The translations under genes were made by a program, and so were the position numbers. This document shows positions 1 through 12,470 of a DNA stretch of 64,000 nucleotides, piece by piece. Source of the stretch: Punica granatum (lineage: Eukaryota; Streptophyta; Magnoliopsida; Myrtales; Lythraceae); NCBI RefSeq assembly GCF_007655135.1, contig NC_045131.1, positions 25,590,001 through 25,654,000 on the forward strand, read 5' to 3'. Under the pieces are notes generated by a model. That model was not told the DNA's origin. It saw only the letters and a list, made by a program, of their open reading frames with translations, and made no database searches. The first letter of the stretch is position 1. Each line of letters starts with the position of its first letter.

Positions 1-1751
1 AGACATGGAAAAAGTAATAATTTATTTCAAATTATAGCCCACTATCTCAAAAAGAGAGGGCCAAGAAAGTCGCAGGACTGGTTCGTCAGCTAGTCTTTAT
101 ATGATATTTTATAGAGCCCCAATAATTATGCGGAAGCTAGAAGTTTACCAAGAATAAATCTACTATAGTTGGGAGAAAGGGGGTGTACTGCTCGGTCACA
201 TATCATTCTAATCTGGAAGTTTTTCAATTTTTATTTTTCACTAGACGAATGAGCCCGCGTGTATGTATGGGTTAAAGGTATATTATGACCAATCCAATTT
301 TCTTATTAACATAAATATTTTAGTTTAAGAAAATTTCAAAAGAATACTTGGCTCGAGCGAGACTCATTTTTTTCTTCAATTTGAAAGTTTTTTTTCGAGT
401 ACATCCAACCCTAGTTAACTGCATAGGTTGAATTATGCTTTCCAGTTTTGTACGAGGTAATTCCCACCAATATGATCAACATGATCACTAAAAATTGTGA
501 AATCATTTCGATATCGATCCGTAAGAATATAAAAATATTTTTAATTGTGCGATTTGTAAAGCAAAATATTATTTATAACTCTATAATCGAAAGTACTAAT
601 ACTACCTCAATCGATGGACGAAATTGTTCTCATAATCGTGAAGAATATTTTCCACTCTCAAGTTATATTTATAGTGCGATTCGCTGCCTTGCGTGATTCA
701 GAGCAACTATACTCGACATCACAATATTGTTTATTTCTCTTGGAAGAGATTTTACCTAGTGAATTATATATAATATTATTCAATTTAGCTAATTAATTAT
801 ATTTTGATCTTATTGTCGTCCTACACGTTTTTTCGATTTCAGAAACGAGGTGGCAACACTACATTCCGCCACTTATCACATTTTTATTAGTGACACATGA
901 AAGGTCACACAATGAAAAACTTCATTCGTCGTACGTGGTGCTTCCCTATTTATTGTCTCATCTTTTATTCTTTTATATAGATATTGATATAGATTAGTTG
1001 GATTTTCCGAGTCGTCTTTTTCTAACTTTTATTTACTAGGTGTATCAATGTTCTTTTTAATTGAAGAGAAAATTCATGACTTGATTAGATTAAGCCTTTT
1101 TGAATTTTATTTTATTTATTGATTGCAAGACGGCTCTTTTTATCTCCGTGCCAATGCTGCTACATATATTTTATCATTGATGGTACAATCAGATATGCGT
1201 AATTGTTGTCCCAAAATATTCAACTCTCTTTGCCACTCTTTTCTTCCATATGGACTTGGTTATACGCCTTCTTTTGGACCAAGTTAATAATTTTCTCTGT
1301 AAATATTCAGTGAGTATTATTTAATTACTTGATTGTATAATATTCAATCAAAATGTCAAAAAATGGAAAATTGATCTCACAACGAGCTCACGTATTAGTT
1401 CACAATTATAAGTATTTTGATTGATAATTACTCATCCAAAAGTGAAAGAGTAACACTCAATTAATATTTTTTTATAATATTCCCTGCCTGAATAAACTAC
1501 CTTTTTTTGACGGTTTTTAAGATTAACTTTTCCTCCCTAAAATATACATTCTAATGGTCCGCGATGATCATTATTGATTAAGGACTAGGACACGATGACC
1601 CGGTCTAAAGATAAGTTTGCGTATAATTCTGTCACCAGATAAACAATTTTTGCGAGTGACAGCTATTTTATAGATGTGGTACTCAATTCATCAAACCATG
1701 AGAATCTTTACATTAGTATGTTTGGTTATATATAAATGAAAAAGAAAGCGA

Positions 1752-1782
<31 letters not shown>

Positions 1783-2330
1783 ACTCTGCATTTTGTTTGG
1801 AAATACTTATCCCGTAGATTTACACGAAGGGGACAACATGCATGAAATATCACAAACACTAGGATATTTTGTCATGAATTTTTTAATTTATCATAATTCT
1901 GTATAATAACTAATATATAATATAACTGAGACTCATATAAATCTACTTCTATGTAAAAATTATGAATACTTGATTGATAGTAAATAATTCAAAATTTTCA
2001 AAAGATTGTACTAATTAATATTTCATATGGTATAAAACCGAATACTTCTCTTCAATAATCTTGATTTGAATTTTCAATTTTCTAATTAGAGTATCATGAT
2101 TGAAATATTATAGGCATTAAGTGTTCCACTAATTTTAGTTGGACGAACTTTCTTATGGTATGTTCGATATTTATTAAAAGCATATCATGACCAAGGCCAA
2201 GGTAATTCCCAATCAAGAATCAGTCTCATTTAATACGTCAGTGTATCATTGCATTTCACTGTAAAAGTAATAATATTTCTAACGTCACACTACTTAAATT
2301 GATGACAAATTAAAATAATTTTTTCTTTTT
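1..2330. other. AT-rich intergenic DNA, no gene recognised
   Basis: This stretch is AT-rich with only short, low-complexity reading frames. The two overlapping plus-strand frames at 448-796 show no domain, codon bias or splice context that would support a gene. A GA microsatellite lies at about 1755-1782. Nothing else was recognised. Confidence 0.7.
1755..1782. repeat. (GA)n microsatellite
   Basis: An uninterrupted run of about 14 GA dinucleotides is visible. It lies in AT-rich intergenic sequence and no nearby gene start was found. Confidence 0.9.
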
Positions 2331-2334
2331 TTTA

Positions 2335-2790
2335 ATCAACGTGAGTTAGGCTTACGTGAGTTGGTGCTTGTTATTCTTAGATAAGGCTTTGGGCATGAGT
2401 TTGGTTATTGAAGAAAATTTACGATCGAGAGAGGTTTATCCCTTAATGGGTTGACCAATCTATATCTATATAAAATTCCGAATCCTATATTAATCGGACT
2501 AGTTTACTTTCGAATATCAAGTGGTACAGACTGAAAAAATCACAAATAAAAATTGAAAACGAATTAAAATAAGCTTTTTATCGACATGAGTTGGTTTTAG
2601 ATGAATCAACACTTTTTATCTTTAGGTGAAGCATTGGGTGTGAGTCTTGTTATTGGAAAAAATTCACAATTGTGAGAGGTTTATCCCTTAATGGGTAGAT
2701 CTCGCTTGAATCTAAATTAATCGGATATAGTAGAATTTTGAATATCAAGTAATACCCATCGAAAGAAAAAAAAATTATATACTTTAATTG
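2335..2790 (+). repeat. Two adjacent related SINE-like units
   Basis: Two diverged direct copies lie at about 2335-2540 and 2578-2765. Each has a GAGTTGGT-type start, then a GGGYRTGAGTYTKG segment resembling a pol III B box, then the shared phrase GAGAGGTTTATCCCTTAATG, and later AATTAATCGGA. A third relative lies at about 15280-15415. The order (A-box-like, B-box-like, non-tRNA body) suggests tRNA-derived SINEs, but the copies are degenerate and the ends are not sharp. Confidence 0.35.
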
Positions 2791-2955
2791 AATAAAAATT
2801 AAAATATTATTTTTTTAAAGAAGGGGAGGGGTAGCTGAGGGTGTGAGAACGCCCTACTCGCCACCCCATCCTATAGCAAACAGGAGTTATAATTATTTAA
2901 TAAAAATTAAAATATTATTTTTTTAAAGGAGGGGATGGGTGGCTGAGGGTGTATT
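2789..2955 (+). repeat. Imperfect tandem duplication, unit about 110 bp
   Basis: AAAATTAAAATATTATTTTT followed by a G-rich AAGGAGGGG...GGCTGAGGGTGT segment occurs at about 2805-2845 and again at about 2905-2955. No coding content is seen. Confidence 0.6.
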
Positions 2956-3761
2956 CTCAGGCTAACTATGGGAAGCTCAAGTTCAGCCTAATTATGACCA
3001 TGCACACAAGGTGAAAACATTCTCAATGAACCTATATGATATTAGAGCAATGGTATATATGGAACTTGCGCTATGCTTATGAAGCAATTTCCTGTTGAAA
3101 AGCGTGTGATTGTAAGACATTTTCCTTAATGGAAGTGTAGGGTGTAAATATTCATCCCAAACCCAAAGTTAAGTCAAGGGGATAAGTAGTTACCCGTGTC
3201 AGGCTTATGGTTTGGGCAAAAAATTTATTATACTTGAAAACCTCATATGATGTCGTCGTGATTGGACCATATGGCATCAATTCATAGATGCAATGAATAA
3301 TAGGAAAATATTATTATCAAAAGTACTTGATTATTAATAAAGATGATGTAGTGCAGTGATATCGATCATTTTTTTGTAGCCTAAAAATTTCAAATTTTAA
3401 GTTAATTATCATGGTCGAATTACCTGTATTCAATCATTATATTTACTATTCTCTTGTGCTAAATTCATACAGTCTCTTTTATGATATATATATATATATA
3501 TACTTCATAATCAGAGGATTATTTAAGTGATGTTTAAAAAAATTAATATCTTTATATCCAAAATCTAAGTCCTATAATCGCAAAATCCTAACATAAAAAA
3601 CTCTAAAATCATCGCATACAGTGGAACCTGTTATACGAGATAAGCCCATACGATAAGTTTTCTTTGGCTTAGGGGTGCTATTCCCATCGTTTATATAAGG
3701 GGGATATACTAAATTGACGTCTCTTTCGTTTTTGCCACAAAAGTGGGTTAATTGCCCAAAA
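2956..3761. other. Intergenic DNA, nothing recognised
   Basis: AT-rich sequence with a short (TA)n run near 3485-3500. No reading frame, RNA gene or repeat structure could be supported. Confidence 0.6.
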
Positions 3762-5101
3762 AGTCACCAATTTTCACTTTTCCTCATACTTAATATGAAT
3801 TTTTCAAAATGACACGTAAAATTACAAACTAAACTTATGTTCTCACGTTTAGCAAACTGTCTATCCCTCCATCAACTTTAGCACATTTTACTGATGTTGC
3901 GATAACGGTGCACATGTAACGCTAACGGTGGACCCATAAATTATTTAATAATATTAAATTTATTAAAAAATATATAACAACAAGAAGAATTAAAGTAAAG
4001 ACCAAAGGGGGGGTGCCGACTGTGGGGGCCTCGTCCACCACCCCCAGACGAGGCTGCGGCCTCCTTAGCCGCATTGCCCACCGCCGGAAAGCTCTGGCCA
4101 TGCCCCGGCGCCCTTCTCATCACGACCATCACCCCTCCTCCTGCGAGATGCCCTCTTCAACCCCGAGGTCTCTTCTACTCCTCTCCCTTTTTGCCCCAGT
4201 CGGTGGACTCGAACCCTAAGTCTCCGTCTCCTTCCTCTGCTCCTCTTGGTGAACCCGTGTCCCTACGCTCCCATTGCCTTCCTTGTCGGGCCTCGAAATC
4301 GCAGCTCGGCCCCACCGCATTCTCCTCCACTGGGCTCACCGCTCTGCCGCAACCAGCGCCTGCTCCGCTTGACCCCAACGCCTTCGGTCTCCTCCACGTT
4401 CTCTGCTGGCGATTATAGATCTTCTCCGTGCTTCCCAGCTTCAAGCTCAGCCCCTTCACCGAGTTCCTCCGACACCGAGCTGAGCATCACAGCTCTGACG
4501 TTGACCTCCCAGAGCTCCAGCGTCGTTGTCCACCTTATCGAGCTAAGTGCATTTTACGCTCTGCCTCTCAGTCTCTGCTATTCTCTCTCTGTTTCTAAGT
4601 CTCTGCGTCTCTCTCTATCATTGACGTTGCAGTTCCAGTGACCATTCTCCAGTGCCGATCGCTGATGAAGGCCACTACTGCCTGTGTTTGTTGCGCCTCC
4701 TCCATCCCTTTCTCAGTAGCCCATGTCCTGGGCCCTCCTCCTCAGCTGTTGCAGCTCTATTCATCCTCTATGTCGTCGTCGCCACCTGCACCTCCTTTCG
4801 TGACTGAACTGACAAGAGAGCCACGATTGCAGACAGTGGAGCCCATTCTACCGGCGGCGGAGTGAAATCCCCAATTTGCCTTAGGCATAAGCGAGGGTAG
4901 GGAAGGGATAAGGGGGCCTAATTGGAAAAATAAAAAATGAAAAAGTTACACGGCGGATTTCCGTTGTCCACTTTGGCGCCGTTAGTTTGCCACGATGGAA
5001 AAATTTGTGAACTTTTGACGATTTGCTAAACATGAGAGCGGAAGTTTAATTGATGATTTTATGTCATTCTAAATGTTCATGTAAAGTGAAAAGTTGGTGG
5101 T
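3762..5101. mobile_element. Long-TIR non-autonomous DNA element with GC-rich core (Pack-MULE-like)
   Basis: The left end (about 3762-3862) and the reverse complement of the right end (about 5017-5101) align as an imperfect inverted repeat of 85-100 bp. Both carry ACCAA-TTTTCACTTT outermost and CATGTTTAGCAAA/CACGTTTAGCAAA innermost, then a CTAACGG motif. Between them, about 4010-4870 is strikingly GC-rich, CT-biased and open in several frames on both strands, unlike the AT-rich flanks. Long TIRs around genic-looking DNA resemble Pack-MULEs, but the captured source was not recognised and no 9-bp target duplication was confirmed. The open frames are probably low-complexity. Confidence 0.55.
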
Positions 5102-5786
5102 TACCCATTCGATTTCTCTTAATTTTTCTATGTGAAATTATAAATTTCAACACGGAATTTAAATCTATAACTATCTATAATCTATAACATATATAAAAAT
5201 GTAAAACTCAAAAAATGTTTCTCAATTTTTTTTTAATTTCTATTTTGCTCTTCAATATATAAAGATATATTTTAAAATGTCTATTTCATCATTTCAATAT
5301 ATTTGGACAATTGCTACTTTTTGTTGCATCTATTATTATAACTAGAATGCCCATCCGATTCGTACCTCTTCGATTAGAACAATTAACCGCCTTCTTTCTC
5401 TTCTTCACCCCAATTCCGCCAACGCCCTTTCTTCCCAATGTTGAGCTTTTCCCCGAAAAATTCCCTCTACAAAGCGCATCCCCGTTCACGGCCTTTCGTC
5501 CATTTCCCGTTAACTGATTGAAAAAGGTCAAATGATTACCCCACATAACAAACCGATTGCAGTCTGGGAGATTTCTCAATCAAGACAAACCAGGAAAGAG
5601 AAGAAGACAAACGAGGCTAGAGCCAAATAATTTGTGTGTCCTTCATTTCATGTTCCATTTTTGTAAATTGAGCCTTTTTTTTTGTTTTTACTGTGAGTGG
5701 TAATCCAAAGAAGCCATGAATACAAAAGCAAGCCTTCCATGTATCTCGATCGCTTCTTTTCTTTCTTGTGCCGTCCTCTCACTTCA
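5102..5786. other. Intergenic DNA
   Basis: Mixed AT-rich sequence. Short complementary open frames at 5289-5579 show no recognisable domain. Nothing further is supported. Confidence 0.5.
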
Positions 5787-5793
5787 CCGGTAC

Positions 5794-5978
5794 GAAAAAG
5801 TCTTATATGTAACTATTATATGTAACGGAATTAACGTAATAAAATCACAAAAAACATAAAAATTTCTATTTTGGTTATACTTCTAATAACCAATAGAAAT
5901 TAGAATACTCCAGAGAGAGTTGTGATTTTACCACGTAAACTCTGTTACATATAACTATTACATATAAGACTTTCTCGG
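5794..5978. mobile_element. MITE with about 60-bp terminal inverted repeats
   Basis: The left end GAAAAAGTCTTATATGTAAC is mirrored by a right end whose reverse complement begins GAGAAAGTCTTATATGTAAT. Complementarity continues through about 60 nt to TAAAATCACAA. The element is about 185 bp, and CCGGTAC flanks it on both sides (5787-5793 and 5979-5985), consistent with a target duplication of about 7 bp. It has no coding capacity. The superfamily is uncertain. Confidence 0.7.
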
Positions 5979-7594
5979 CCGGTACACCCTCCGCTTTGAG
6001 AATCCACCCTGCCATGCATACTCAGTGCTTCCTTTTTTTTCCCTTGCACTTTCTTGCAGCATGCACCAGAGGCTGCCGCTGCCGGGAAAACTCGCCTACC
6101 AGACAATTTGTGTTGCTGCACAAGGTTCTCACTCGCTCAGTTCCACCATTTCCACCTTTGGAGATAAAACCTGCCGGTACGTCGAAACCCACTATTGGAC
6201 GAATTCTCACGTTCAGTTCTGCTGCTTAATTTCACCCGAGCAATCAATATCTACTGGTTTGCCTAGAATTAACTGTTTGATCTATTTCAATCCTCAGTCT
6301 CGTCCCCACTGCTCTCTTATCATCAACTGATGCTTAATCGCCGTGGTCATCATTATATCTGTTCCTATCTTTTCCACGTATATCTCTTTTTCCTCCAAGA
6401 CTTTTGTGCCCACTGCGTATTCGATAGAATTCTTCCTTTCTCTTTGTTTTTGGAGCTGGTAACCAAATTGAGGGTTGCTCACAGTGTTGCATTCAGATAT
6501 GTTCATCGTATCCCCTTATATTTTATCTTACTTATATAAAGAGTCCTGATAGATGCTACATTATTTGCCCAGATTATGAATACATGTGTCAATCAGAGTA
6601 GCAGCCAGAGGAAGCATTGAATATGGCGGTGGAGCTCATTTCGTAGATAGAATCCGATAACTGCTGAGTCCTCTCAGATGAAAGAAATAGAGAGATCGTC
6701 TAATAAATCAAATAATCAATCTTGTAGGAATTTGGTGATATGTATTACATGATAGCTTTAATTTTTCTACTTTTTTTTGTCAATTCTTATTAGGTCACAA
6801 TGTGTATTTATACTTATCCCTCTAAAAACTGGCTTTGCTTGAACTCACAACATTAAATTGTGCCTCTATGGGGGCGCCCGTATCATCATGTAATGCCTGT
6901 TGTTATTTATTTATGTTGGAGGGACAAATGCCCATTGATAACTCGGGAAGATATTGTTAAATGTTAATATAGTTAATGAATTATAAATGTTCAATTGCCA
7001 CCAAATACTCAAGCAAACTGTTTGTTTTCTCTAGCATAATTTATCTCTTAGGACACACTTGTACTTCTATTATTTTCTACAAGACTCAAAGCAGGGTTTG
7101 TTCCTTTGGTTGATCGTCATTGTTTGGGTAATTGCCTTTGTGATGCTCGGGACACATTTGAACTCTTCACTATGTAAGTGGCTGAGTTTTGGTTCATTTG
7201 TAAGTTGATATGCTAAAACTGAAAAAAGAGGAAAAGACATTCATCTTGCTTGAATTTTATTTTTATCTCTCTGTTCGAGAATTTTAGATCTCTAATAATT
7301 ACTAATTAATTAGGAGGTGGTTATTTGCGTTGTTAGGTTCCTTTCTGTTGCACATTTTGAAGAGGCTGTTGCTGAACTTGGTCTATCTGCTACAGGTAAT
7401 ACCCTCGAATGTTCATTCATTAAAGCTTTTTCTCTTACGCACTTGGTTTCCTCTTTATTAAATTAATAACAGTTTTTTCCCCTTAATTTATATTTACTTG
7501 GCCTTTTCGACCACGTTGGCTTAGACAAAAAAATAAGGTAAATATGCTTACTCAACGCATGCGCCCCATGTACAAGCTTTTTTGCCATTAGAGC
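5979..7594 (+). pseudogene. Exon-like fragments of an unidentified gene (weak)
   Basis: Two short plus-strand stretches look coding but do not form a gene. One near 6600-6660 reads QPEEALNMAVELIS, then a TAG, then IESDN. The other near 7337-7396 reads FLSVAHFEEAVAELGLSAT, preceded by an AG and followed by GGTAAT as a splice donor might be. I do not recognise the family. The in-frame stop and the long non-coding spacing suggest a decayed gene or gene fragment. This is inference from appearance only. Confidence 0.2.
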
Positions 7595-7599
7595 CTTCC

Positions 7600-8047
7600 T
7601 GATGCGGCAGAAGACTTGGCAAGTCGGTACCTGGAAAAAAATAAGTTATGACGGCCCTATTTTGAAGGAAATGGCCTCCGGAGCAAAACTCACCGCTTCG
7701 CCATGATTTTTCGATATTTAAGGCAAATTCTATCGTTTAGGGCCTCAAACAGGCAATTTATGTTAATTAGGGTGTTTTTGCAATTTTTGAAAAGTTGAGT
7801 TCTTTTTATGCAATTTAGGTTTATTAATACCCTATTTAAGCTTTCTGTAAGCCCTAGGGCAAGAGAGTCGACTTTTGATTATCAATAAAATTCAGATCTT
7901 TCGTGCTTTGTCCAATCTCGGATCGATTCGAGTTTGATGTCTATTTCCTGGTATTCGTAGAATCAACAGGTATAGAAGGTTATAGTTCCGGTATTCGTGC
8001 ACGAATCAATGGGTCTGTGATGGTTACTCGCATTGTACGCTGCATCA
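7600..8047 (+). repeat. 5' LTR of Ty3/gypsy element
   Basis: 448 bp, starting TGATGCGG and ending CGCTGCATCA, bounded outside by CTTCC and inside by the primer-binding site. Its short perfect terminal inverted repeat is TGATGC/GCATCA. Confidence 0.97.
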
Positions 8048-8049
8048 GT

Positions 8050-8061
8050 TGGTATCAAAGC
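8050..8061 (+). other. Primer-binding site, initiator tRNA-Met type
   Basis: TGGTATCAAAGC lies 2 nt inside the 5' LTR. It differs at one base from the usual plant tRNA-iMet complement TGGTATCAGAGC. Confidence 0.9.
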
Positions 8062-8083
8062 TGCGTTCGTTCTTGGATCAACG

Positions 8084-9157
8084 ATGCCGCCCAAGAGGAG
8101 GGATCGTGTGGAAGATGTTTATGACCGTGATAATCTGCGACATCTGGAGCAGAGGCTGGGTCAGCTAGATTAGAGGAATCAGTAGAGGGATCAGAGGCTG
8201 GATCGTATGGTGGAGCAGCTAACACAGCAGATGACTGCACTTATGGAGAATCAGAATCTGAGAAACCCTAATTCGAATTCTGACCTTGATCGAGAGGAAA
8301 CTGAAGCGGAGTTGGAAAGGGAGAATTTTTTCGCTGATGTTCCACGAAGACAGCAAAGGGGCCCAATCGAGGAAGACAGGCAATGATGGGAGACGAGCAT
8401 TCGGACCGATATTCCCGAATTCCAAGGGGGTTTGCAGCCAGAAGAGTTTTTAGATTGGCTGGCAACGGTAGAAGAGGTTTTGGAGTTCAAGGGGGTACCT
8501 GAGACCAAGCGGGTACAGCTTGTGGCAACTCGGTTGCGTGGTAGGGCGTCGGCGTGGTGGCAGCAGGTGAAGCTTACTCGTAGTAGGATGGGCAAACCGA
8601 AGATCACGTCATGGGAAAAGATGAAGAAAAAGATGAGGGCTACCTTTCTGCCCTATAATTTTCAGAGGATCATGTACCAACGCCTGCAGAACTTGAGGCA
8701 GGGCAGTAGATCGGTGGATGATTACACCAATGAGTACTACCAATTGGTTGCTCGTAACAAGCTTCAGGAAACCGAGGATCAACTGGTGGCGAGATATATT
8801 GGCTGGCTGAGAGTGCAGCTATAGGACACGGTTAATTTGTTCGACCCTATTAACGTGTCTTCCGCCCATCAGAGGGCCCTGATTATCGAAAGACAACAGA
8901 AGCAAGCGAGCAGCGGGGTGTTCGGTGGAGGTGTTGCCGTTGCAGGAACTGGTGGGGCCGTCCGAGTTGGCGGTAGTAGTGCTGTTCCTGGACGTCCGAT
9001 GAGGCCTGCCAACATTGTGCCGAGCAGTAACGGGGCGAAGTGCTTCAAGTGTGGAGAGCCCGGGCATCGGCAATCTGAGTGCAGAAAAGGGGAAAAAAGG
9101 GCGATGTTTATTGAAGAGGAATTGTCTGATGACGCAGTTTATGTAGCTGGAGGTTGA
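8084..9157 (+). pseudogene. Degenerate gag of the Ty3/gypsy element
   Basis: The frame begins at ATG 8084 (MPPKRRDRVEDVY) and keeps one phase to a TGA at 9155-9157. It is broken by in-frame stops at 8171 (TAG), 8183 (TAG), 8384 (TGA) and 8822 (TAG). The retrotransposon gag domain ([37 protein letters not shown]) lies at about 8432-8824. A CCHC zinc knuckle CFKCGEPGHRQSEC lies near 9041-9082. Three of the four stops are TAGs in glutamine-rich contexts where CAG would be expected, consistent with C-to-T change. Pol lies in another frame (+1), so a frame change follows the zinc knuckle. Confidence 0.92.
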
Positions 9158-12100
9158 GTTTGACGAGGAGGAAGAAATTGTGACTGGAGATGGAGTGCCC
9201 AATCTGGTGGTGAGAAGGTCTTGTATAACCCCGAGAGTTGCGGACGAAGACTGGCTGCGTAACAACATCTTCCAGTCCACCTGCACCGTCGGAAATAAAG
9301 TCTGTCGTTTCATGATAGATTTGGGCAGCTGCGAAAACATCGTATCGGCTGAGGCCGTGCAGAAGTTGAGCCTGCGAAGTGAGCTACATCCCAAATCGTA
9401 TAAGCTGGCATGGCTGAAGAAAGGAGGTGAAGTGAGTGTGTTGAAGCGCGCGTTGGTTACTTTCTCTATTGGCCCTCGGTATAGGGACTCTGTGTGGTGT
9501 GATGTTGTCATGATGGACGCGTGTCACTTGTTGTTGGGAAGGCCCTGGCAGTTTGATAGGAGCGTGAGCCATGATGGACGGACCAATAAATACAGCTTCA
9601 CACATAAGGGATTAAAGATTGTGCTGGTACCAAACAGAGGGAGGGACGCTATTGAGCCCGAACCTGCGAATCCGGTTACCGCAACCAACTTGCTGTCCCT
9701 TGCCCGATTTCAAGAGGAGTTGCATGATGCAGAGTATATGTTTGCTCTCGTGGGCAGGGAGGTTGTGGAGGACGGTCTTACATCTTGTGAGTCCTTACCG
9801 ATCTTGAAAGAATTTCAGGATGTCTTTCCTGAGGAGCTGCCAAATGGTCTACCACCCTTGCGAGACATCCAGCACCATATCGACTTGCAGCCTGGTGCGG
9901 CCCTTCCGAACAGACCACACTACAGGATGAGCTCGGCTGAACATGAAGAGTTAAGGAGACAGGTGGAGGAGCTGATATCGAAAGGGTTTATTTGGGAAAG
10001 TATGAGCCCGTGTGCTGTCCCGGCACTTTTAGTGCCTAAGAAGGATGGATCATGGCGTATGTGTGTAGACAGTCGAGCCATCAATAAGATAACGGTCAGG
10101 TATTGTTTTCCCATTCCTCGCTTGGATGATTTGCTTGACCAACTGAGTGGTGCCAGGATTTTTACGAAGCTGGACTTGAAGAGTGGATATCACCAGATTC
10201 GGATTCGTCTTGGAGATGAATGGAAGACCGCATTCAAGACTAGGGAGGGGTTATATGAATGGCTGGTAATGCCGTTTGGGCTGTCGAATGCACCGAGTAC
10301 GTTCATGAGAGTGATGAACCAGATTCTGCGGCCTTTCATTGGTCGGTGTGTGGTTGTGCATTTTGATGACATCTTGATCTACAGCGCCAACCCCGAGCAA
10401 CACCTGGCCCACTTGCGTGAAGTCCTCTCTGTTCTTCGACGCGAGAAACTATATGCGGCGTTGAAGAAATGTGTTTTTATGAGGTCGGAAGTTCTTTTTC
10501 TTGGTTATGTTGTTGCTGCTGATGGTTTGAGGGTTGACTCATCTAAGGTCGAGGCAGTCAGGCAGTGGCCTAGACTAACGGGCATTACTGAAGTCAGGAG
10601 TTTCCATGGGTTAGCCTCCTTTTACAGGCGGTTTATTCCTCATTTCAGTAGTATTATGGCTCCCTTAACTGACTGCATGAAGGGAGGCAAATTAGAGTGG
10701 ACTAAGGGGGCAGAAACGGCATTCCATAATATTAAGGAGCGTTTGACGACCGCCCCGATTATTGTCCTGCCAGATTTTCAGCAACCCTTTGAGTTGCATT
10801 CTAATGCATCGAAGGTGGGAATTGGAGCAGTCTTGAGCCAAAACAGCAGGCCAATTGCTTTCTTCAGCGAGAAGCTGACGGGGGCGAAAGTGAGATACAG
10901 TACCTACGACGTGGAATTCTATGCGGTAGTGCAGGCGATTAAGCATCGGCAACATTACTTTTTCCACAAGGAGTTCATTTTGTATACCGACCACGAGGCC
11001 CTGAAACACCTCCATAGCCAAGATAAGGTGTCAGCTCGTCATGCATCATGGGTGGCTTACCTAGAGCATTTTACTTTCGTGGTAAAGCACAAGAGCGGAG
11101 TCACTAATCGCATTGCAGATGCTCTTAGTCGGAGGCGTAGCATTCTGAATAGGATGACGGTTGAGGTACCAGGTTTTAGTTCTTTTGCTGAGTTGCTCGA
11201 AGTTGATCCCTATTTTTCTGTGATGCTAGCTAAAGTTCGGGCTGGAGAAAGAACATAATACGTGTTGTAGGATGGTTTTCTTTTCAGGGGAAATCAACTC
11301 TGTATTCCTAATTGTAGTTTGCGAGCCCACATTATTCAGCAGCTACACGGCGAGGGTCATGTGGGAAGAGACAGGACATTGCAGCTGGTCCAATCATCGT
11401 ATTTCTGGCCTACAATTCGTAAAGAAGTGGAGAAGTACGTCCAACGCTATAAGGTTTGTCAAGTGTCCAAGGGTACAGCAACTAACGCGGGGTTGTACAT
11501 GCCCCTGCCGATTCCCTCGCAGCCATGGGTGGATATCAGTATGGATTTCGTCCTCGGCTTGCCCCGTACCCAAAGAGGAAATGATTCTATATATGTGGTC
11601 GTAGACAGGTTCTCCAAGATGGCACATTTTATTCCGTGCAAGAAGACCACTGATGCTGTGCGAGTTGCTCAATTGTATTTTCGGGAGGTCTACCGTCTGC
11701 ATGGTCTGTCAGTCTCTATTGTGTCTGATAGGGACACCCGCTTCTTGAGTCATTTTTGGCGGAGCCTTTGGAAGATGGTGAACACCCAGTTGAACTTCAG
11801 TACGGCGTATCACCCGCAGACAGATGGACAAACAAAAGTGGTTAACAGGTCCTTGGGCAATCTGTTGAGAGGTTTAGTAGGGGAGCACATGAAGAGCTGG
11901 GATCAGAAGTTAAGTCCAGTGGAGTTCGTGCACAACCATGTTGTTAATCGCAGCACTGGTTTCAGTCCATTCCAAGTGGTATATTCTGTTACTCCTCGGG
12001 GTCCCCTTGATCTGTTACCCGTGCCGGATAAGACCAGGGTTCATGGGAAGGCGGCTGACTTCGTTCACTCGCTGCAAGAGATTCATGAAGCTGTACAGAA

Positions 12101-12470
12101 TAATTTGAAGAATGCTGCCATGAAATACAAGGCTGTTGCTAACCGAAGGAGAAGGCACGTGGAGTTTGAAGTTGGCGATTTTGTTTGGGCTGTCCTTACA
12201 AATGATCGATTTTCTGCTGGTGACTACCACAAGCTCGCTGTTAGAAAGATTGGTCCTGTGGAGATCGTTGAGAAGATCAATTCGAACTCCTATCGGCTTA
12301 AACTTTCTAGCCACATTCGTACTGCCGATGTGTTTAATGTTAAGCACCTGATTTCTTACACAGGTGATAGCTCGGACGATGACGATTCGAGGACGAATTC
12401 TCTCCACCCAAGGGAGAATGATGCGGTAGAAGACCCGGCAAGTCGGTACCTGGAAAAAAATAGATTTTGA
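9153..12470 (+). pseudogene. Degenerate pol (protease, RT, RNase H, integrase)
   Basis: One phase runs from about 9153 to 12470, interrupted by TAA at 11256 and TAG at 11268. In order: a retropepsin-like protease with DLGSC at 9318-9332, where families have D-S/T-G; reverse transcriptase with LDLKSGYHQIRI and an intact FDDIL near 10360; RNase H with SNAS at 10800-10811, where Asp is expected at the Asn; and integrase with a zinc-binding domain, a core (MDFV, VSDRDTRF) and a DGQT block. The codon after DGQT (11835-11837) is Lys where the DDE Glu belongs, and 11448-11450 is Tyr where the first CxxC Cys normally sits. Only the RT active site looks intact, so the copy cannot be autonomous. The frame ends inside the 3' LTR. 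Confidence 0.93.

Noticed and set aside
448..796. Two overlapping short open frames as genes
   Set aside because: AT-rich, low-complexity residues with no domain or gene structure.
4074..4865. Overlapping GC-rich open frames as genes
   Set aside because: Openness on both strands follows from CT/GC-rich composition inside an inverted-repeat element, and the residues are low-complexity.
8432..12470. Ty3 gag-pol as a domesticated host gene
   Set aside because: Flanking LTRs and a target duplication, six stops and altered catalytic residues show a dead transposon.
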